Translations under genes and position numbers: made by a program | Shown: positions 1-4,005 of the stretch, piece by piece | Position numbering within the stretch: the stretch's first letter is position 1 | Layout of the letters: each line of letters starts with the position of its first letter | The notes under the pieces: generated by a model | Databases searched by the model: none | What the model was told of the DNA's origin: nothing | Seen by the model: only the letters and a program-made list of their open reading frames with translations | Assembly (NCBI GenBank): GCA_029974875.1 | Contig: JARKQP010000518.1 | Span: 1 to 8,481 of the forward strand | Length of the DNA stretch: 8,481 nucleotides | Direction: 5' to 3' | From: Mobilitalea sp. | Lineage (GTDB): Bacteria; Bacillota_A; Clostridia; Lachnospirales; Lachnospiraceae

Positions 1-876
1 CAGCCTTACACTGGATTTGCGGCTGTCTACGACATGTTTATGGATAATGTCCCTTACGGGGAGTGGGCAGCTTATGTGCAAAAATTATTAAACAAGTATG
101 GAATAAATCAGGGCCTGGTGCTGGAGCTTGGCTGTGGGACAGGCAGTATGACCAGACAGCTGGCAGAGAAGGGTTATGATATGATAGGAATCGATAACTC
201 CGAGGAAATGCTGCAGATCGCCAGAGACAAGGGAGAGGAAGGCAGTGACGGCATCCTTTATCTCTGCCAGGATATGAGGGAGTTTGAGCTTTATGGTACG
301 GTGGCAGCAGTTGTCAGCGTCTGTGACAGCATGAACTACATTCTGTCGGAGGAAGAGCTGCTGCAGGTATTCAAGCTGGTGAATAACTACCTTGACCCAA
401 ATGGTATATTTATCTTTGACCTGGATACCCAATATGCTTATGAGGAGGTACTGGGTGACACTACAATTGCAGAAAACCGGGAAGAGGGTAGCTTTATCTG
501 GGAAAATACTTATTACGCGGAAGAGATGATGAATGAGATTAACCTTACCCTATTCCTGCCAGAGCAGGAATTATCCTTGCCAGAGCAGGAATTATTCTTG
601 CCAGAGCAGGAATTATTCTTGCCGGAGCAGGAAGAAAGAGGAAAGGAGGCTGTACAAGATACCCACCGGCTCCAGCTCTTCCAAAGATATGAGGAAACCC
701 ATTACCGAAGGGCGTATAAGCTTCAGACGGTCAAGGATTTGATTGAGGAAGCCGGTATGGAATGGGTCGCTGTTTATGAGGCATTAACAGAGAAAAGGCC
801 GAAAAAGGATTCTGAGAGGGTATATATTATAGCGAGGGAAAAGAGACAAAAAAATAAATTATATACTGAAGGGTAA
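1..876 (+). CDS. Class I SAM-dependent methyltransferase (5' end outside window)
   Basis: The reading frame is open from base 1, and the codons before the first in-window ATG (34) already read like the family N-terminus (YTGFAAVYD, then FMDNVPYGEW). The true start therefore lies upstream and ATG 34 is internal. The SAM-binding Rossmann core is clear: motif I LELGCGTG at window codons 41-48, then GIDNSEEML with the acidic ribose-binding residue at codon 65. A later FIFDLDT strand fits the central sheet. The product is probably a small-molecule or otherwise uncharacterised methyltransferase, and the substrate cannot be told. An oddity is a four-copy heptapeptide repeat (codons 185-212) placed where relatives, as I recall them, have a short loop before the YxRxYEETHYRRAYxL-like segment. 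The reading frame continues past the insert to a normal C-terminus. The next gene, hslO, is about 190 bases downstream. The family call is secure; the function is not. Confidence 0.88.
   Translation, partial: QPYTGFAAVYDMFMDNVPYGEWAAYVQKLLNKYGINQGLVLELGCGTGSMTRQLAEKGYDMIGIDNSEEMLQIARDKGEEGSDGILYLCQDMREFELYGTVAAVVSVCDSMNYILSEEELLQVFKLVNNYLDPNGIFIFDLDTQYAYEEVLGDTTIAENREEGSFIWENTYYAEEMMNEINLTLFLPEQELSLPEQELFLPEQELFLPEQEERGKEAVQDTHRLQLFQRYEETHYRRAYKLQTVKDLIEEAGMEWVAVYEALTEKRPKKDSERVYIIAREKRQKNKLYTEG
553..636 (+). repeat. 21-bp in-frame tandem repeat, four copies, in the methyltransferase gene
   Basis: Four head-to-tail 21-bp units at 553-573, 574-594, 595-615 and 616-636 encode the heptapeptide [F/S]LPEQEL. 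The last unit ends in EE instead of EL. Units 2 and 3 differ at only a few bases. Each unit is also an inverted repeat: in unit 1 TTCCTGC and GCAGGAA flank a CAGA loop exactly, while the later units keep the stem with a G-U pair. Because 21 is a multiple of three, changes in copy number would not break the frame. Whether the repeat is recent or functional cannot be told from one sequence. Confidence 0.93.
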
Positions 877-1003
877 AGCTTTCGTCATATGGGCAAAAAT
901 AAGGATGGAGATATGGCCATTCCCTGTTTTGATATGAGGATGGACAGGAAGCCGTAGGAATTTTTCGGTTTCATTATCCTGGAATTATATAGGCTTTGTT
1001 ATT

Positions 1004-1033
1004 TTTACATTTAGATATTTTTGATATTACAAT
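1004..1033 (+). promoter_or_regulatory. Candidate sigma-A promoter for hslO
   Basis: TTTACA (1004-1009) and TACAAT (1028-1033) each match the consensus at five of six positions, with an 18-base spacer. Transcription would begin near 1040, leaving about 25 bases before the hslO start and room for its GGAGG site. Three GATATT words (1014, 1023, 1044) lie in this AT-rich stretch and may be chance. The rest of the 877-1064 gap shows no gene and no clear terminator for the methyltransferase. Confidence 0.4.
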
Positions 1034-1064
1034 AAAAGTTTTCGATATTAGTATGGAGGTTCTA

Positions 1065-1943
1065 ATGACTGATTATATTATTCGGGCAAATGCAGCCGAT
1101 AACCAAATCCGTGCGTTTGCAGCAACGACGAGAGATCTAGTAGAGTATGCAAGAAGTATCCACGGAACCAGCCCCGTGGCAACGGCAGCCTTGGGAAGGC
1201 TGCTGACGGCCGGTGCAATGATGGGGAGCATGATGAAGGGGGATAAGGATATCCTGACCCTCCAGATCAAGGGAAACGGCCCCATTGGCGGCATCACCGT
1301 AACAGCAGATGTTAAAGGAACAGTCAAAGGCTATGCCTATCATCCAGAGGTTCTTCTTCCGGCCAACGAAAAAGGAAAGCTGGATGTGGGGGGAGCCGTG
1401 GGGGAAGGGATCCTTAGTGTAATCAAGGATCTGGGATTAAAGGAGCCATATGTTGGACAAACCCATCTGGTATCTGGCGAGATAGCAGAAGATTTAACTT
1501 ACTATTTTGCAACCAGTGAGCAGGTACCTTCTGTTGTAGCTTTGGGGGTATTGATGAACAAGGACAATACGGTACGGAGGGCAGGAGGCTTTATTATTCA
1601 GTTAATGCCCTTCGCTGAGGAATGGGTGATTGATTTGTTGGAGAAAAAGGTGGGAGAAATCACCAGCATCACAGCCCTCCTTGACCAGGAGATGTCCCCG
1701 GAGGATATCTTGGAGCATATCCTTGGGGATGTTGGATTAGAGGTTACAGATAAACAGCCCGCCTCCTTTGAATGCAACTGCACGAAGGAACGGGTTGAAA
1801 AAGCCATCGTTTCCATAGGACAAAAGGACATCCAGGAAATGATTGATGACAATGAGCCAATAGAGGTAAATTGCCATTTCTGCAATAAGCATTATGATTT
1901 TTCTGTGGGTGAACTGGAGGAGATTATAAAAAGGAGCAGATAG
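1065..1943 (+). CDS. hslO: Hsp33 family redox-regulated molecular chaperone
   Basis: The product is a cytosolic holdase chaperone. In this family it is activated when oxidation releases zinc from a C-terminal cysteine centre and exposes the binding surface for unfolding proteins. The 292-residue length is normal. The N-terminal core begins TDYIIRANAADNQIRAFAATT and contains the conserved GNGPIGGI stretch and the later SGEIAEDLTYYFATSEQVPS segment. The four zinc ligands are all present as C237-N-C239 and C270-H-F-C273, a CxC-x30-CxxC arrangement, so the redox switch looks intact. The start at 1065 was chosen because GGAGG (1055-1059) sits five bases ahead and the protein then starts at the family position. 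An in-frame TTG at 996 would add 23 unsupported residues. A candidate promoter lies just upstream. No clear intrinsic terminator follows the stop. Confidence 0.96.
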   Translation: MTDYIIRANAADNQIRAFAATTRDLVEYARSIHGTSPVATAALGRLLTAGAMMGSMMKGDKDILTLQIKGNGPIGGITVTADVKGTVKGYAYHPEVLLPANEKGKLDVGGAVGEGILSVIKDLGLKEPYVGQTHLVSGEIAEDLTYYFATSEQVPSVVALGVLMNKDNTVRRAGGFIIQLMPFAEEWVIDLLEKKVGEITSITALLDQEMSPEDILEHILGDVGLEVTDKQPASFECNCTKERVEKAIVSIGQKDIQEMIDDNEPIEVNCHFCNKHYDFSVGELEEIIKRSR

Positions 1944-1971
1944 GTTTGGGTTCTGTGGCAATTTTTACTCA

Positions 1972-2000
1972 TTGACATATGATACTATATACGATACTAT
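1972..2000 (+). promoter_or_regulatory. Promoter of hicAB
   Basis: A perfect -35 TTGACA (1972-1977) is followed, after exactly 17 bases, by TACTAT (1995-2000), which matches the -10 consensus at four of six positions. Transcription would start near 2007, so the AGGAGG of hicA (2007-2012) would lie at the very 5' end of the message. A start slightly downstream of that, or a second upstream promoter, remains possible. The promoter overlaps the GATACTA repeats. Confidence 0.6.
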
Positions 2001-2007
2001 GATACTA
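1981..2007 (+). repeat. Three GATACTA direct repeats over the hicAB promoter, putative HicB operator
   Basis: GATACTA occurs at 1981-1987, 1993-1999 and 2001-2007; the first two extend to GATACTAT. The outer two are part of a 10-base identity, TATGATACTA, at 1978-1987 and 1998-2007, offset by 20 bases or about two helical turns. They fill the promoter spacer, the -10 box and the start region. HicB here ends in a ribbon-helix-helix domain, and HicB/HicAB complexes of this type are known to repress their own promoter. Binding to these repeats is an inference. Confidence 0.45.
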
Positions 2008-2022
2008 GGAGGAAATGATAAT

Positions 2023-2244
2023 ATGGCCAGTGCAGATAAACTAATTGAGAAAATGAAACGCCAACCGAACAGCATAAGTATGACAGAAGCCGATAAGGTT
2101 TTAACTGCCAATGGATACAAGTTTGCAAGGCAAAAAGGTTCTCATTGCCATTATATTAACGCAATTGGCGATGTTATCACAATTAAGAAAGACAACCCGT
2201 TAAAAGCCGTATATGTCAAGGACATACTAACCCGGATATCATAA
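2023..2244 (+). CDS. hicA: HicA family toxin (mRNA interferase)
   Basis: This is a 73-residue basic protein of the HicA/YcfA family, whose double-stranded-RNA-binding fold cleaves mRNA and is neutralised by HicB. Visible features are an N-terminal helix (SADKLIEKMKRQPNS), the LTANGYKFARQKGSHCHY strand-turn region with catalytic-type His41 in the G-S-H motif, and a closing ITIKKDNPLKAVYVKDIL segment in place of the common G-K-E-L-K-P-G-T stretch. ATG 2023 was chosen because AGGAGG (2007-2012) sits ten bases upstream and the family N-terminus then aligns. A TTG at 1972 would start inside the -35 box. The stop codon touches the hicB ribosome binding site, so toxin and antitoxin are translated from one message. 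The catalytic His is present, so nothing suggests inactivation. Confidence 0.93.
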   Translation: MASADKLIEKMKRQPNSISMTEADKVLTANGYKFARQKGSHCHYINAIGDVITIKKDNPLKAVYVKDILTRIS

Positions 2245-2257
2245 GGAGGTTATCACA

Positions 2258-2602
2258 ATGAGCGTTCAAGAATATATGAAACTCCCCTACAATTATATTA
2301 TCAAACCTATACAGGACGAAAGTGGATCATACTTTTATGCGTCCGTACTGGAGCTTGACGGCTGCCAAAGCACCGGGGAAACCTTTCAGGAAGCCTATGA
2401 CGGCCTTATGGAAGCTATGGAAGGCTGGATTGAAACCAAACTTGAAAATGGATTTACCGTTCCTGTTCCATTAGACAGCGACAAGTTCAGTGGCAAGTTT
2501 GTTGTAAGGCTTCCCAAATCCCTGCATGCCCGTCTTGCCATGGAAGCCGAAAAGGAAGGCGTTTCCCTTAATCAGTACACACTTTATAAACTAAGCCATT
2601 AG
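2258..2602 (+). CDS. hicB: HicB family antitoxin with C-terminal ribbon-helix-helix domain
   Basis: This 114-residue partner of HicA has two parts. Residues 1-75 are the degenerate RNase-H-like HicB fold, with the typical YFYASVLELDGCQSTGET core followed by a long helix and a PVP end. Residues 79-114 (GKFVVRLPKSLHARLAMEAE, then EGVSLNQY) are a ribbon-helix-helix DNA-binding domain, which makes this antitoxin a likely repressor of its own operon. AAGGAGG (2243-2249) overlaps the hicA stop and stands eight bases before ATG 2258, and only 13 bases separate the two genes. The gene is followed almost directly by a strong stem-loop. Both genes look intact. The cassette sits between housekeeping genes, as mobile toxin-antitoxin modules often do, but no flanking mobility gene is visible. 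Confidence 0.94.
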   Translation: MSVQEYMKLPYNYIIKPIQDESGSYFYASVLELDGCQSTGETFQEAYDGLMEAMEGWIETKLENGFTVPVPLDSDKFSGKFVVRLPKSLHARLAMEAEKEGVSLNQYTLYKLSH

Positions 2603-2604
2603 AG

Positions 2605-2642
2605 ACTTGCAGGTGGTTCGCCGGATCACCTGCAAGTTATTA
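2605..2642 (+). terminator. Stem-loop terminator behind hicB
   Basis: ACTTGCAGGTG (2605-2615) and CACCTGCAAGT (2627-2637) form a perfect 11-bp stem around an 11-base loop, three bases after the hicB stop. The T-rich run behind it (TTATTAATG) is weak and interrupted, so termination may be incomplete. No other role is suggested by position. Confidence 0.6.
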
Positions 2643-2704
2643 ATGTAACAACTGATGTTCAGACAGGCAAGAAAAAAAATACTTCAATTATGAATAATTT
2701 TCCG

Positions 2705-2735
2705 TTAAAAAATTGGCAAAAAATCCACTTATAAT
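2705..2735 (+). promoter_or_regulatory. Candidate promoter for the purC leader
   Basis: A perfect TATAAT lies at 2730-2735. The best-spaced upstream element is only TTAAAA (2705-2710, 19-base spacer). A better -35 word, TTGGCA (2713-2718), is too close at 11 bases. The -10 call is reasonable and the -35 is uncertain, so an activator or relaxed spacing may be involved. A start near 2742 would give a purC leader of about 305 bases. Confidence 0.45.
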
Positions 2736-2754
2736 TTCTAGTAATAAATAGCAT

Positions 2755-2803
2755 AAACCCTAGTAATATATAGGGTTTCAGCGGTTTCGAAGGAACCTGA
2801 AAT
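2755..2803 (+). promoter_or_regulatory. Two overlapping hairpins at the 5' end of the purC leader
   Basis: Hairpin A pairs AAACCCTA (2755-2762) with TAGGGTTT (2771-2778), eight perfect pairs. Hairpin B pairs TTTCA (2776-2780) with TGAAA (2798-2802) and, past a two-base bulge, GGTTTC (2783-2788) with GGAACC (2792-2797) through one G-U pair around a GAA loop. The hairpins share bases 2776-2778, so they cannot both form in full. This is structure read directly from the sequence; a regulatory role is inferred. Confidence 0.5.
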
Positions 2804-2823
2804 ATGTCGTAAAAGGGGATGCG

Positions 2824-2962
2824 GTCATTGTCTTATTTTGTGCATTTATACAAAATTGCATCTTCCATGCCGGAAACAATGAAATTACTATTGCAGATTT
2901 GAGAGGTTCATAATAACATAAGCTATGGAAGGTAAAAGTACCTTCCTATAAAAGACAATGAC
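2824..2962 (+). ncRNA. Structured purC leader RNA with mutually exclusive helices
   Basis: An 11-bp perfect helix (GTCATTGTCTT 2824-2834 with AAGACAATGAC 2952-2962) closes a 139-base domain. Inside, ATTTTGT (2835-2841) pairs with ACAAAAT (2850-2856). Next, CTTCCAT (2862-2868) can pair with ATGGAAG (2925-2931), but that right arm is also the left arm of a perfect 8-bp hairpin, GGAAGGTA (2927-2934) with TACCTTCC (2939-2946) around an AAAG loop. The two states exclude each other, as in a switch. It sits ahead of purC, so a purine-related cis-regulator is plausible. A stand-alone RNA (for example 6S-like, a long hairpin with a large internal bulge) is the alternative. I recognise no known consensus: no ZTP, purine, ykkC/PRPP or T-box core is visible. 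Apart from these elements, 2603-3047 shows no gene. Confidence 0.5.
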
Positions 2963-2974
2963 GGATTCTCTTAA

Positions 2975-3006
2975 TTAATGAAAGCGGGGTAGCAGGCTTT
3001 CCTTAA
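2975..3006 (+). other. Stem-loop between leader domain and purC
   Basis: GAAAGC (2980-2985) pairs with GCTTTC (2996-3001), and after a single mismatch TTAA (2975-2978) pairs with TTAA (3003-3006). The loop is GC-rich and includes a GGGG run. No T-run follows, so this is not a normal intrinsic terminator. It could be the expression platform of the leader or simply a local structure. Confidence 0.35.
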
Positions 3007-3047
3007 TCACATATTAAAAATATAGAAAAGGATAGGTGGCAGTTGCG

Positions 3048-3752
3048 ATGAAAAAGTTAGACATGCTCTATGAGGGAAAAGCGAAGAAGGTTTATAAGAC
3101 CGACGTGGAAGACGTTTACATTGTGGACTATAAGGATGATGCAACCGCGTTTAACGGATTAAAGAAGGGAACTATTCTGGGGAAGGGCGTTGTTAATAAC
3201 AGGATGTCCAACCATATGATGCGCCTCCTTGAGAAGGAAGGGGTTCCTACCCACCTGGTTGAGGAATTAAGTGACCGTGAAACTGCAGTGAAGAAGGTAG
3301 AGATCGTCCCCTTGGAAGTAATCATTAGAAATGTTTCGGCAGGCAGCTTCGCAAAAAAAATGGGCATGGAAGAGGGCATCCGTTTTAAGGCTCCTACCCT
3401 TGAGTTTTCATATAAGGATGACGCGTTGGGCGATCCCTTTATTAATGATTATTACGCAATTGCCTTAGAGCTGGCAACAAAGGAAGAAATTGACCGTATC
3501 TCTGAGCTCGCCTTTAAGGTAAATGAAGTTCTGTGCAAATATTTTGCATCCGTAGGGATTGAATTAATTGATTTTAAAATTGAGTTTGGCAGATATAAGG
3601 GACAGATCATCCTCGCAGATGAGATTTCCCCGGATACCTGCAGGCTTTGGGACATTACAACCCATGATAAGCTGGATAAGGACCGTTTCCGCAGGGATCT
3701 GGGAAAGGTGGAGGACGCTTACCAGGAAGTATTTAAGAGGTTAGGAATATAA
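3048..3752 (+). CDS. purC: Phosphoribosylaminoimidazole-succinocarboxamide (SAICAR) synthase
   Basis: PurC joins CAIR and aspartate using ATP to make SAICAR in de novo purine synthesis, in the cytosol. The 234 residues are the normal bacterial single-domain length. Signatures in order are LYEGKAKK (7-14), DDATAFNG (30-37), the [10 protein letters not shown] region, the family signature R-N-V-S-A-G-S (94-100), LIDFKIEFG (173-181) and [12 protein letters not shown] (191-202), all intact. ATG 3048 is preferred: AGGTGG (3034-3039) is eight bases ahead and the protein then begins [11 protein letters not shown] as in relatives. GTG 3036 would add four residues and would use a less well-placed site, AAAAGG, but cannot be excluded. 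A roughly 300-base structured leader precedes the gene. purF lies 253 bases downstream, beyond a hairpin and a repeat pair, an unusually wide gap inside a pur cluster. Confidence 0.97.
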   Translation: MKKLDMLYEGKAKKVYKTDVEDVYIVDYKDDATAFNGLKKGTILGKGVVNNRMSNHMMRLLEKEGVPTHLVEELSDRETAVKKVEIVPLEVIIRNVSAGSFAKKMGMEEGIRFKAPTLEFSYKDDALGDPFINDYYAIALELATKEEIDRISELAFKVNEVLCKYFASVGIELIDFKIEFGRYKGQIILADEISPDTCRLWDITTHDKLDKDRFRRDLGKVEDAYQEVFKRLGI

Positions 3753-3761
3753 TAAGATTTT

Positions 3762-3787
3762 GAGGCTGTTCGAAGTGGGACAGCCTC
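3762..3787 (+). terminator. GC-rich stem-loop after purC, possible terminator or attenuator
   Basis: GAGGCTGTTC (3762-3771) pairs with GGACAGCCTC (3778-3787) through ten pairs, one of them G-U, around a GAAGTG loop, ten bases past the purC stop. The bases behind it (TTGCTGTTGG) are not a real T-run, so read-through to purF is likely. It may be the left edge of the repeat region that follows. Confidence 0.4.
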
Positions 3788-3801
3788 TTGCTGTTGGAAT
3801 G

Positions 3802-3871
3802 CAGCGCTGGCCAAAGGGAGTGTACATCTTGGCACAAAGCGCCATGCATGGTTGGTTTCCATGGTATAATG
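3802..3871 (+). repeat. Intergenic repeat, copy 1
   Basis: This is the first of two diverged direct copies. It starts CAGCGCTGGCC and ends TTTCCATGGTATAATG. Its first 44 bases match copy 2 at 34 positions by hand count, and the last 16 bases are identical. It holds an imperfect hairpin (TGGCAC with GCGCCA around AAA) and a short CATGG/CCATG stem. GCGCTGG (3804-3810) is also inverted as CCAGCGC at 3887-3893. No gene is supported here; open frames on both strands simply translate the repeat. Confidence 0.75.
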
Positions 3872-3889
3872 CCGACAGACATTATACCA
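3862..3889 (+). repeat. Perfect inverted repeat at the junction of the two copies
   Basis: TGGTATAATG (3862-3871) and CATTATACCA (3880-3889) are exact reverse complements around an eight-base loop. The left arm is the end of copy 1, and the right arm runs into the start of copy 2. Each arm contains a TATAAT word on its own strand, so outward- or inward-facing promoter activity or a cruciform is conceivable. Confidence 0.7.
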
Positions 3890-3959
3890 GCGCCGACCAG
3901 TGGGAGTGCGCATCCTGGCACGCAGTGCCATACCATGGTACTTTTTCCATGGTATAATG
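3888..3959 (+). repeat. Intergenic repeat, copy 2
   Basis: This second copy has better-preserved palindromes. TGGCAC (3916-3921) pairs perfectly with GTGCCA (3925-3930) around GCA, where copy 1 has an A-C mismatch. ATACCATGG (3930-3938) pairs perfectly with CCATGGTAT (3947-3955) around a T-rich loop. The conserved hairpin positions suggest that the folded form, not the sequence alone, defines the element. It ends 46 bases before the purF start. Confidence 0.75.
3950..3958 (+). promoter_or_regulatory. Extended -10 box inside copy 2, possible purF promoter
   Basis: TGGTATAAT is a full TGn extended -10 with a perfect TATAAT (3953-3958). No good -35 lies at 16-18 bases, but extended -10 promoters can work without one. 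Initiation near 3965 would leave about 40 bases before purF. The same word occurs at the end of copy 1 (3862-3870). The -10 lies partly within the right arm of a perfect hairpin. Confidence 0.4.
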
Positions 3960-4005
3960 AGGTGACCATAATAGTTTTGATTTAATTCAGGAGGATAAAA
4001 AACTC

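Noticed and set aside
533..742. 69-codon frame reading the 21-bp repeat as CQSRNYS units
   Set aside because: An alternative frame of the same tandem repeat inside the methyltransferase gene; no start signal.
889..957. Small 22-codon open frame after the methyltransferase
   Set aside because: No ribosome binding site and no recognisable sequence; ordinary chance frame in a short gap.
996..1064. Upstream TTG start adding 23 residues to Hsp33
   Set aside because: It has no ribosome binding site and would overlap the candidate promoter. ATG 1065 has a well-placed GGAGG and gives the family N-terminus.
1972..2022. Upstream TTG start adding 17 residues to HicA
   Set aside because: It begins inside the perfect TTGACA box and translates the GATACTA repeats. 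AGGAGG fits ATG 2023.
2713..2735. TTGGCA plus TATAAT as a standard promoter for purC
   Set aside because: The two boxes are only 11 bases apart, too close for sigma-A. Only the TATAAT box is kept, with a weak upstream alternative.
2742..3047. Known riboswitch classes or a T-box ahead of purC
   Set aside because: I looked for the conserved cores of ZTP/pfl, purine, ykkC-type, c-di-GMP-I and T-box RNAs and saw none, so I call it only a structured leader.
3036..3047. GTG 3036 as the purC start
   Set aside because: Possible, but ATG 3048 has the better-spaced AGGTGG and matches relatives; the difference is four residues.
3719..3985. Several 65-78 codon open frames on both strands in the purC-purF gap
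   Set aside because: They translate the duplicated palindromic repeats, lack ribosome binding sites, and repeat similar peptides because the DNA itself is repeated.
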